Part shown: positions 1 through 6,144 of the stretch, piece by piece
Position numbering within the stretch: the first letter of the stretch is position 1
Layout: each line of letters opens with the position of its first letter
Assembly (NCBI GenBank): GCA_000402075.1
Contig: ARWO01000016.1
Location: 1-21,664, forward strand
Reading direction: 5' to 3'
Origin: Thaumarchaeota archaeon SCGC AAA007-O23
GTDB taxonomy: Archaea > Thermoproteota > Nitrososphaeria > Nitrososphaerales > Nitrosopumilaceae
Length of the DNA: 21,664 bases
Position numbers and translations under genes: made by a program
Notes under the pieces: generated by a model
Databases searched by the model: none
What the model was told of the DNA's origin: nothing
Seen by the model: the letters and a program-made list of their open reading frames with translations, nothing else

Positions 1-421
1 CTGCCGCTGCTGCTGCTTCTGCCGCTGCTGCATCTGCTGCTCCTGCTGCTTCAACAATTAGAGTTCCCTCCATCCATGGATGAACCATACAAAAGTAATC
101 GAATGTTCCTGCAGTATCAGCAGTATAGGAATAACTTCCACCTGCCATAATCAAGCTGCTGTCAAAGACACCACTTGGTCCATCAGTTGGATTTCCTCCT
201 GTTGCTGTATGAGCTGCTGTATCAGTATTATCCCAAGTGACTGTGTCACCTACTTCAATTGTAACGGTGCTTGGAACGAAACAATTTGGTTCACAGCCTG
301 GAGTTGCTGATCCAGGTGCATTTGTTACTGTAACATCTTCTGCAAAAGCACTTGGTGCAATTGCAATCATAGAAACTACAGACATAAGAACGAAAAGTGA
401 ACTTAGTGTGCTCATTTTCAT
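1..421 (-). CDS. Exported plastocyanin-like blue copper protein (C-terminus beyond the window)
   Basis: Probable small soluble or tethered electron carrier outside the cell membrane. The 140 residues visible start MKMSTLSSLF and carry a signal peptide ending SAFA (about residue 27). A cupredoxin domain follows, with the type 1 copper ligands His71, Cys111, His114 and Met117; the last three form the CxxHxxM motif in CMVHPWM. A Cys43/Cys47 pair may form a disulfide near the start of the domain. From about residue 125 the protein turns into an Ala/Glu/Asp-rich linker encoded by GCA/GCG repeats, and the frame stays open to the edge of the window. A membrane anchor may follow, as in other thaumarchaeal plastocyanins, but it is not visible. 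Met at 421 is preferred because a TATA-like box lies 28 bases upstream; Met at 415 is the alternative. In ammonia-oxidising archaea such proteins are thought to replace cytochrome c. Confidence 0.9.
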   Translation of the reverse strand, partial: MKMSTLSSLFVLMSVVSMIAIAPSAFAEDVTVTNAPGSATPGCEPNCFVPSTVTIEVGDTVTWDNTDTAAHTATGGNPTDGPSGVFDSSLIMAGGSYSYTADTAGTFDYFCMVHPWMEGTLIVEAAGAADAAAAEAAAAA

Positions 422-444
422 GTGATCACGAAAAGCTATCGGGC

Positions 445-453
445 TTTATATGG
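445..453 (-). promoter_or_regulatory. TATA-like box of the plastocyanin gene
   Basis: CCATATAAA on the minus strand is centred about 28 bases before the ATG at 421, the spacing expected for a leaderless archaeal transcript. Between box and start, one base from the ATG, lies CGTGATCA. This could pair with the 3' end of archaeal 16S rRNA if the transcript had a leader. Confidence 0.6.
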
Positions 454-492
454 TTTTTGACATTTCTACCATTTGTGAGAATTGTTTTTTGA

Positions 493-504
493 CTAGTGCA
501 CTAG
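493..504. promoter_or_regulatory. 12-base perfect palindrome CTAGTGCACTAG
   Basis: CTAGTGCACTAG is its own reverse complement. It lies in the divergent gap between the plastocyanin gene (start 421) and the glycosyltransferase gene (start 523), just upstream of TATA-like AT-rich bases at 505-518. A dimeric regulator could bind here. There is no second copy in the window that I noticed, so the role is a guess. Confidence 0.3.
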
Positions 505-522
505 ATTAAACTATTAATAATC

Positions 523-1707
523 ATGAGCGATCGTCTACGAAATATGAGCAACTTGGCACAAAACAAGGCAGAAGTATCTATAATTATTCCAACATATAAT
601 GAATCTGAGAATGTTATCCAAGTCTTAAAATCAATTGGCGAGCACATACCGAAGGATATTGCTACCGAAGCAATAGTAGTTGATGATAACTCTCCGGATG
701 GAACGGGAAAAGTTGTTGAAGATTACATAAATGATGCACAAAACAAAACTGGATATACTATTGGTATTATCCACCGAAAGACAAAGAGTGGTTTAAGCTC
801 TGCAATACTTGACGGAATTCAGCATTCAAGCGGTGAAACTGTTGTGGTAATGGACAGTGACTTTTCACATCCTCCAAAAATAATTCCGCAATTAATAGAA
901 GAGATAAAGACTTCAAAATATGATATTGCCATAGCTTCACGCTATACTGAGGGAGGCGAAGTTAGTGGATGGTCAACTAAACGAAAATTAATCAGCAAGG
1001 GTGCAACAGGAATTGCAAAAGCAGGTCTTGGTGTAAACGAGTCAGATCCAATGTCAGGGTTTTTTGCATTCAACCGTAATATTCTCGAAGGTATAAAATT
1101 TGACGCTATAGGATACAAGATGCTTTTAGAAATTTTAGTAAAGACAAAGGGCGCCAAAGTGAAAGAAATTCCTTATACGTTTACAGACAGAACGCGTGGT
1201 TCAAGTAAGCTGGACTCTTCTACAATGTTTGATTATGTAAAGTCTGTATGGAAGCTGTATAGATATGGTCACACGGCAAAAGTTAGCGATACACGAACGT
1301 CTGTTCGTTTTATATCCAAGGCAGGCAGGTTCTACACTGTAGGCGCGTCTGGACTTTTGGTAAACTATCTTGTGTCACTCCTATTTGCAGATGCAATCAT
1401 AAATTTTTGGTATATTCACGCAACAATAATAGGAATAGCAATTTCAATGTCTTCTAATTTTATTCTAAACAAAATATGGACATTTGAAGATAGAAACTTT
1501 GAAGCAAAGAAAACTCTTGCACAATATGGAAAGTTTGTGGGATTTAGTTCCTTAGGTGCGTTAATACAACTTGGAATGGTGTACGTCCTAGTTGATAATT
1601 ATCAGGTTATGTATCCTATTGCGTTAATACTAGCTGTAATCATTGCTGCCTCCAGCAACTTTATTTTGAATAAAAAATGGACGTTTAAAGAAAGTGTTTG
1701 GAGTTAG
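523..1707 (+). CDS. Membrane GT2 glycosyltransferase (dolichyl-phosphate mannosyltransferase type) with C-terminal GtrA domain
   Basis: This 394-residue protein probably moves a sugar from a nucleotide sugar to a lipid phosphate carrier on the cytoplasmic side of the membrane, for glycan or glycolipid assembly. Residues 18-245 are a GT-A fold GT2 domain, with IIPTYNE at 21-27, VVDDNSPDGT at 52-61, the metal-binding DSDFSHPP at 111-118 (the dolichol-phosphate mannose synthase signature), SDPMSGFF at 174-181 and RTRGSSKL at 223-230. Residues 268-390 are a four-helix GtrA domain, which in other proteins is linked to lipid-linked sugar translocation. The GtrA part has two similar halves, each ending SNFILNKxWTF (311-321 and 378-388). 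The start at 523 gives the longest frame. Met8 at 544 is equally plausible, because TATA-like bases near 515 would suit a leaderless start there. The sugar and acceptor cannot be read from the sequence. Confidence 0.88.
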   Translation: MSDRLRNMSNLAQNKAEVSIIIPTYNESENVIQVLKSIGEHIPKDIATEAIVVDDNSPDGTGKVVEDYINDAQNKTGYTIGIIHRKTKSGLSSAILDGIQHSSGETVVVMDSDFSHPPKIIPQLIEEIKTSKYDIAIASRYTEGGEVSGWSTKRKLISKGATGIAKAGLGVNESDPMSGFFAFNRNILEGIKFDAIGYKMLLEILVKTKGAKVKEIPYTFTDRTRGSSKLDSSTMFDYVKSVWKLYRYGHTAKVSDTRTSVRFISKAGRFYTVGASGLLVNYLVSLLFADAIINFWYIHATIIGIAISMSSNFILNKIWTFEDRNFEAKKTLAQYGKFVGFSSLGALIQLGMVYVLVDNYQVMYPIALILAVIIAASSNFILNKKWTFKESVWS

Positions 1708-1718
1708 AGGTTCGAGAG

Positions 1719-1727
1719 TTTAATTAA
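1719..1727 (+). promoter_or_regulatory. TATA-like box before the CPxC membrane protein
   Basis: TTTAATTAA is centred about 25 bases before the ATG at 1748. This supports that start over the upstream TTG at 1733, which lies too close to the box to be transcribed. Confidence 0.4.
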
Positions 1728-1747
1728 GAGAATTGCTAGATAAAATT

Positions 1748-2239
1748 ATGATGCTAAAATTAACTATCAAGGATATACTAAAACAGAAAAGTTTTGGTGG
1801 AATTGCTATCGTTTCGGGCATTTTACTTGGTTTAGTATACTATTTTCTTACCTTATCAAGCGCAGTAAACCACAACTTAATTGCATTAGTTGTTAGTCCT
1901 CAATATCTTGCAGCCTCTATTGGGTTAACATTAGTTGTAGCAGTATTGGGTGGAATCAACATTGCACTAGTTGTATACAACATAAAGACACAAAGAATGA
2001 ATTTACAAAAGGGCGGATCGTCAGCAATATTTGGCGGCGCTCTTGCTGCATTTACGCCGGGATGTCCTGCATGTACAACATCGCTTACTGCAGTTTTAGG
2101 AATAGTGGGTGGGTTGGCAATTTTCCCGCTTCAAGGATTGGAGCTCAAATTTGTATCCATAGCAGCATTGTCATTTTCAATCTGGTGGGCAATGCGAAAC
2201 ATCAACAAGGCTAGTTGTTGTACGATGGAAAATAACTAG
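1748..2239 (+). CDS. Small polytopic membrane protein with CPxC motif, function unknown
   Basis: I do not recognise a named family. The 163-residue protein has about four hydrophobic segments (roughly residues 18-38, 50-75, 92-125 with a central break, and 127-150). A conserved-looking GCPACTT sequence has its CPxC cysteines at residues 106 and 109, and a Cys-Cys pair sits close to the C-terminus (157-158). CPxC and CC pairs suggest thiol redox chemistry or binding of a soft metal such as copper. That is inference; no thioredoxin fold or known metal-pump signature is present. The gene follows the glycosyltransferase by 40 bases but has its own TATA-like box. It converges with the ZIP transporter gene, stop codons only about 7 bases apart. 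An in-frame TTG at 1733 would add five residues. Confidence 0.75.
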   Translation: MMLKLTIKDILKQKSFGGIAIVSGILLGLVYYFLTLSSAVNHNLIALVVSPQYLAASIGLTLVVAVLGGINIALVVYNIKTQRMNLQKGGSSAIFGGALAAFTPGCPACTTSLTAVLGIVGGLAIFPLQGLELKFVSIAALSFSIWWAMRNINKASCCTMENN

Positions 2240-2246
2240 GCAGATT

Positions 2247-3419
2247 TCAGACTAGAATACTTGTAATGTACATGATTATCATTCCTATAGCAATGCCGGC
2301 TAGCACCGAACTGTTTGAGAGTTTGCCTTCTTCATTTTGTATCCATCTCATTATTGTAACAATTACCTGAAATATTGCTCCTGCACCTATTGCTAAAAAG
2401 ATAACAGCTGCCAGAGGCGAGTAAACAAATCCGCCAACCCACGCACCAAAAATTGCAGGAACTCCAGCAATCATTCCCATTGCGGCTAGTCTTCCAATCA
2501 TCAGCTTTGTGCGTGCCATGGGTGCTGCTATGGCAAATCCTTCAGTAGTGTTATGTAATGCAAAGCCAACAATCAGGAAAGCGCCAAGTGCAGCTTCACC
2601 GAGTACAATTGCAGCGCCAATAGCAAGACCTTCCCCGAAGTTATGCAGACCTATTCCAATTGCAATCATCAATGCAATTGCAATAGGACCAGCAAGTTTT
2701 GATGCACCTGCACGTTTCTTGAGTTTTTCACCTACAAAATTCAGAGCAAGAAAAGACACTATAGCTACTGTAGCAACTAACAGCACTCCATTGAAAACAT
2801 CAGATAGATTTTCAGAGGATATTTCAATTGCTTCCTCAGCAGCACTGATTCCTAGGAAAAGTAAAAGACCTACAGTAAGTGCCAAGAAAAATTTGTACTT
2901 GCTACGGCTAAGTTTGGAAATAAATGGAAACCAAAGAAGACCTATCATTACAGGAATAATTCCAACATATGTTCCTATTATAGCAAAATATGTTATCATT
3001 TCAACCGTTGGCTGAATCGAAGGTGCAGCTACATCAACTTGTTTTTCAAATCTGGTTCCATCATCTATAGTAAGTCCCACAGCATATGGTTCTCCCTCGT
3101 TCCATTCAAATGGTATTCGAACAATTGCTGACTCGAATCGTTCAAGATGCTTGTCCGGTTCTATTGCGGCAGGATATATTCTATCGTTAATGTCTGCCAT
3201 AACAATGTCAACAGCAATAGGACCTGTGTTTCGTACGGTTGCAATTATTTCTGAATCAACAAACTCAACTTTCTCAATAGATATCTCCGGTATCACAACA
3301 CCAAAACTAATGAGTTCCGAGCCCGGCCCAAAGACGTACCCAATCATTACAGCTAACAAAATAAAAGGAACGACCACACTTACTGCCGTCTTTGTTCTGG
3401 ATGATCTCTTAACTTCCAT
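2247..3419 (-). CDS. ZIP family metal transporter with extra N-terminal extracytoplasmic beta domain
   Basis: Predicted divalent metal transporter of the inner membrane (390 residues from ATG 3419). The transmembrane part carries the two ZIP signature motifs, HNFGEG (259-264) and HNTTEG (289-294), which form the binuclear metal site in characterised ZIP proteins. Unusually, it begins with a membrane segment (about 13-30) and a hydrophilic beta-rich region (about 40-133) that resembles a CARDB/Ig-like fold; the first ZIP helix comes only after about residue 140. The start codon lies inside the 3' end of the multicopper oxidase gene (11-base overlap), preceded by GAAGGG as a likely ribosome site, so the two are probably translationally coupled. 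Metals cannot be assigned by sequence alone; zinc, iron, manganese or copper-related uptake are all possible. Upstream in-frame starts at 3425 and 3470 are less likely. Confidence 0.85.
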   Translation of the reverse strand: MEVKRSSRTKTAVSVVVPFILLAVMIGYVFGPGSELISFGVVIPEISIEKVEFVDSEIIATVRNTGPIAVDIVMADINDRIYPAAIEPDKHLERFESAIVRIPFEWNEGEPYAVGLTIDDGTRFEKQVDVAAPSIQPTVEMITYFAIIGTYVGIIPVMIGLLWFPFISKLSRSKYKFFLALTVGLLLFLGISAAEEAIEISSENLSDVFNGVLLVATVAIVSFLALNFVGEKLKKRAGASKLAGPIAIALMIAIGIGLHNFGEGLAIGAAIVLGEAALGAFLIVGFALHNTTEGFAIAAPMARTKLMIGRLAAMGMIAGVPAIFGAWVGGFVYSPLAAVIFLAIGAGAIFQVIVTIMRWIQNEEGKLSNSSVLAGIAIGMIIMYITSILV

Positions 3420-4467
3420 AAGCATACCCTTCCATGTTTGGTTGAGAATTATCTTTTGCATAGAAAACACCTGACCATCCCTTCTCAGAAAATTCGGTCA
3501 AATGTGCATGAAACATGTATCTTCCCGTATATTCATATTCAAACTCTAGAATTCCCCTTTCACTTTGTGAAAATGTAGTCATATCAGTAAACTCTGATGG
3601 AACCATATCAGTGCCAGTTGGATAGTATTTGTACAATGTTCCGTGTAAATGGAAATTGTTGATGGGGTCTAACCCAACCATGTTTACAACATAAACTCGG
3701 ATTAGTTCATTAGTATTAATCTGGATTGGATGGTGTTGATAGTAGTATGGAATGGTATTTGCCGCATACAAATTATTTTCTCCATCAAAGTCAGTATCAA
3801 ATCCGTTTAGCATCATAACCATTTCGTCAGCCTGCTGTCTTGCGTCTTTTGGATCTACGATGAAGACACCATAAAGCCCATGACCAATGTGCTCCTCAAC
3901 TGGCATTACATGACAATGATATGGATGAACACCAACAGGGCCCGCTATGAACTCATAAGTAAACTGACCGCCGTTAGAACCTACTATCTCAAATATACCG
4001 TCCATCTCAGCTGGATGGTTTCCATGAAAGTGAATTGTGTGTTCCTTGTCACCGTTGTTAGTAAAATGAATTCTTACTAGGTCACCTTCTGTTGCACGAA
4101 TTGTGGGTCCAGGAACTTGCCCATTAAATGTCCAGACATTATAAAATATCCCAGGCGCGATTTCCATTATTTTATCATCTTCAGCTATAATGGTAAATTC
4201 ACGAAGTGTTGTACCATCTTCTAACTGGGAAACCTCACCATAGTCAAACTCTCGCAGGTATTTTTCTGGATCAAATTCAACTTCTTGAATTGTATAAACA
4301 GGATCTAACACATCACCGGTTGTCTGTACTACCGCACCAGAATGAGTTACAAAAACTTCTGGCTGTTCCTGTGCAGTAATATCCATAGCAGGAAAAACAA
4401 GATATCCAGCAAAACCCAAAGAAACAACAGTGATTACAATAATCATCTTTTGTCCCCCAGTAAGCAT
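3409..4467 (-). CDS. Two-domain multicopper oxidase, membrane-anchored or exported
   Basis: This 352-residue protein has an N-terminal hydrophobic segment (8-27) and two cupredoxin domains, so it acts outside the membrane. Four His-x-His motifs are visible: HFH 146-148, HCH 184-186, HLH 273-275 and HAH 320-322. These supply the eight histidines of a trinuclear copper centre, as in laccase-like two-domain oxidases. The type 1 copper site is in domain 1, with His143, Cys185 and probably His193. The position matching the axial Met of NirK appears to be Leu198 (GLYG in place of GMNG). The residue matching the catalytic Asp of copper nitrite reductase (HxxDFH) is His146, so I favour oxidase over NirK, though these families are related and often mislabelled. 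The ATG at 4467 has a TATA-like box 28 bases upstream. It overlaps the downstream ZIP gene, suggesting a shared metal or electron-transfer role. Confidence 0.87.
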   Translation of the reverse strand: MLTGGQKMIIVITVVSLGFAGYLVFPAMDITAQEQPEVFVTHSGAVVQTTGDVLDPVYTIQEVEFDPEKYLREFDYGEVSQLEDGTTLREFTIIAEDDKIMEIAPGIFYNVWTFNGQVPGPTIRATEGDLVRIHFTNNGDKEHTIHFHGNHPAEMDGIFEIVGSNGGQFTYEFIAGPVGVHPYHCHVMPVEEHIGHGLYGVFIVDPKDARQQADEMVMMLNGFDTDFDGENNLYAANTIPYYYQHHPIQINTNELIRVYVVNMVGLDPINNFHLHGTLYKYYPTGTDMVPSEFTDMTTFSQSERGILEFEYEYTGRYMFHAHLTEFSEKGWSGVFYAKDNSQPNMEGYAYGS

Positions 4468-4490
4468 ACAAATCGATGGTTTTGCGACTG

Positions 4491-4500
4491 TATTTAAAAT
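4491..4500 (-). promoter_or_regulatory. TATA-like box of the multicopper oxidase-ZIP operon
   Basis: ATTTTAAATA on the minus strand is centred about 28 bases before the ATG at 4467. The transcript would be leaderless, and the ZIP gene would depend on the same promoter. Confidence 0.55.
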
Positions 4501-4560
4501 TTAGCCTAGTCTAACTTTTTTAGTATATGGCAAAATTAGAGATGCTTCAAAATGAACTGC

Positions 4561-5490
4561 TCAGAAACCGTTCTCATTTAGAATCAGGCCAAGCAGTGCA
4601 GCACGCGTATATTTTCCATATTCTGCCTGCTCAAAATATTTCGCTTGCTTACTAGAGTCAACATCTGTTGAAATTTCATCTATTCTTGGAAGAGGGTGCA
4701 AAATTATTGCATCTTCTTTCATCTTTTTTACCATGTCCAATCCAATTACATAGCTTCCTTTCACCTTAGCATATTCCTCCTCGTCAGGAAATCGTTCTTT
4801 TTGTATTCTTGTCATATACAAGACATCCAAATCATCAATGTATTCATCAAGATTTGTAGATTCTGTGTAAGAAAGTTTCTTTTTAATGTCATATGTAGAA
4901 TCTTTTCTAATTTTTAGTATCTCGGGTGAAATTAGGTGAACGTCAACATTGTAATTACAAAGCCCATGCAGTAAAGAGTAAACTGTTCTTCCATACTTTA
5001 GATCCCCAACTATTCCAATCTTCAGTCCATCAATTTTCTTTTTCTCCCTCTTGATTGTGAATATATCCTGAATAGCTTGTGTTGGATGCTCTTCAGTCCC
5101 GCTTCCACCGTTAATGATTGGTTTTTGTGAAATCTCTGCTGAAAATCTACTAGAACCATCAAGAGGGTGTCGTAAAACAAGAACATCCGTGTATCCTGAC
5201 ATGACCCTAACTGTATCAGATAAGCTTTCACCCTTTTGTACTGATGATGAACTTACATCTGCAATTCCAAGTGAAGTTCCACCAATTAGTGCCATTGCAG
5301 ACTGGAAGCTCAAACGAGTTCTAGTGCTTGGCTCAAAGAAGAGATATCCAAGTGTTTTGCCTCTTGCAATCTCACGTCTTTGATTAGGATCTAAACTGAT
5401 GATTTTTTCAGTAGCAGAAAAAATACTATCAAGGTCTTTCTTTCCAAGATCTCTAATTGAGATAACGTCCTTCTGGAAAAAGCCATTCAT
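4561..5490 (-). CDS. pyrB: Aspartate carbamoyltransferase catalytic chain
   Basis: Condenses carbamoyl phosphate and aspartate to carbamoyl aspartate, the committed step of pyrimidine synthesis, in the cytoplasm. The 309-residue protein is of normal length. Carbamoyl phosphate-binding STRTR is at 55-59, the mobile-loop QKGES at 85-89, HPTQ at 135-138 and the HPLPR loop at 265-269. NGGSGTEEHPTQ replaces the more usual NAGDG form before HPTQ. The ATG at 5490 is chosen because MNGFFQKDVIS matches a typical N-terminus and because a TATA-like box lies 26 bases upstream. The frame runs open for 32 more codons to 5586, but that stretch overlaps the divergent pyrI gene. The regulatory chain PyrI is encoded divergently next door, so the product should form the allosteric holoenzyme. 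Confidence 0.96.
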   Translation of the reverse strand: MNGFFQKDVISIRDLGKKDLDSIFSATEKIISLDPNQRREIARGKTLGYLFFEPSTRTRLSFQSAMALIGGTSLGIADVSSSSVQKGESLSDTVRVMSGYTDVLVLRHPLDGSSRFSAEISQKPIINGGSGTEEHPTQAIQDIFTIKREKKKIDGLKIGIVGDLKYGRTVYSLLHGLCNYNVDVHLISPEILKIRKDSTYDIKKKLSYTESTNLDEYIDDLDVLYMTRIQKERFPDEEEYAKVKGSYVIGLDMVKKMKEDAIILHPLPRIDEISTDVDSSKQAKYFEQAEYGKYTRAALLGLILNENGF

Positions 5491-5500
5491 CTTTGAACAA

Positions 5501-5520
5501 TTTATAGTGGCACATATACA
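5501..5520. promoter_or_regulatory. Interleaved divergent promoters of pyrB and pyrI
   Basis: TTTATAGT (5501-5508, plus strand) is centred 26 bases before the pyrI ATG. TGTATATG (5513-5520, minus strand) is centred 26-27 bases before the pyrB ATG. Each box lies on the transcribed side of the other, four bases apart, so two initiation complexes could hardly sit here together. Confidence 0.6.
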
Positions 5521-5529
5521 AATCATACT

Positions 5530-5991
5530 ATGGAACAAGCGGATCTTACGGTCAGACGCATCAAAGATGGTACTGTAATAGACCATATTGATGTGGGAAA
5601 TGGGCTTAAGGTGTTGGAGGCACTCCGGATTAACGGGAGTGATGGAAACGTCATCACAATAGCACTAAATGTTCCAAGTGGAAAACTAAAGAAAAAAGAT
5701 ATGATCAAGGTGGAGGGAAAGTTCCTCGAAGACGATGACACAAACAAACTTGCTGTCATAGCACCTACATCAACAGTCAATATTATCAAAGATTACAAGT
5801 TGGTAGAGAAGCGACGTGTCTCTCTTCCAAATGAGATTGACAGAATTTTTAGGTGCTCAAATCCTGAGTGTGTCACAAACAGTAACGAACACATTGAATC
5901 AATCATGGATGTATTAGATAAAGAAAAATTAGTTTTGAAATGCAGATATTGTAATAGAGTACTAGACGTAAACCAGCTGAAATATTCCTAA
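5530..5991 (+). CDS. pyrI: Aspartate carbamoyltransferase regulatory chain
   Basis: Binds nucleotide effectors and links catalytic trimers of PyrB into the allosteric holoenzyme. It is 153 residues long, like the E. coli chain. The C-terminal zinc domain has Cys109, Cys114, Cys138 and Cys141 (CSNPEC and CRYC), at the same numbers as in E. coli PyrI. The N-terminal allosteric domain covers about residues 1-97, with the DHIDVGNGLKVLE region at 18-30. The ATG at 5530 follows a TATA-like box by 26 bases, which suggests a leaderless message. It is divergent from pyrB across a 39-base gap, whereas many prokaryotes keep the pair as a pyrBI operon. Confidence 0.97.
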   Translation: MEQADLTVRRIKDGTVIDHIDVGNGLKVLEALRINGSDGNVITIALNVPSGKLKKKDMIKVEGKFLEDDDTNKLAVIAPTSTVNIIKDYKLVEKRRVSLPNEIDRIFRCSNPECVTNSNEHIESIMDVLDKEKLVLKCRYCNRVLDVNQLKYS

Positions 5992-5997
5992 TTTTAA

Positions 5998-6059
5998 AAT
6001 GCAAGAATGTAGAACCAACACAAAGGGGAGCATCGTGGAAGTCCTACAATCTTTGCATT
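5998..6059. other. Imperfect inverted repeat with G-rich loop, possible structured RNA or terminator
   Basis: AATGCAAGAATGTAG (5998-6012) pairs with CTACAATCTTTGCATT (6044-6059), with one mismatch and one bulged A, across a 31-base loop containing AAAGGGGAGC. The element lies between the convergent ends of pyrI and atpI. The loop is visibly richer in G and C than the flanking DNA, as is common for structured RNAs in AT-rich archaea. It does not fit a tRNA, and the ACA downstream is too far from the stem for a good H/ACA guide. It could instead act as a bidirectional terminator. Strand is undecided. Confidence 0.35.
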
Positions 6060-6144
6060 CTAGCATTACAAAGTAAAATGATTACTAAAAAAGTGAATTT
6101 TCTAACACTATTTTGTGAAAATTTGAACAGATTTTGAAAAATTT

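Noticed and set aside
1..60. CRISPR or intergenic microsatellite at the left edge
   Set aside because: The repeat is a triplet tract in frame with the plastocyanin gene and encodes an Ala-rich linker.
80..425. Plus-strand open frames at the left edge
   Set aside because: They are shadows of the minus-strand plastocyanin gene, which has a signal peptide and all type 1 copper ligands.
2509..3015. 168-codon open frame on the plus strand inside the ZIP gene
   Set aside because: It is antisense to a gene with clear ZIP motifs, has no family resemblance and no promoter or ribosome site of its own.
3409..4467. Copper nitrite reductase (NirK) label
   Set aside because: The catalytic Asp position is His and four HxH motifs are present, which fit a multicopper oxidase.
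5491..5586. N-terminal extension of PyrB by 32 residues
   Set aside because: It would cross the divergent promoter and overlap pyrI; the ATG at 5490 matches family length and TATA spacing.
5998..6059. tRNA or H/ACA guide RNA
   Set aside because: No cloverleaf can be formed, and the nearest ACA is about a dozen bases beyond the stem instead of directly next to it.
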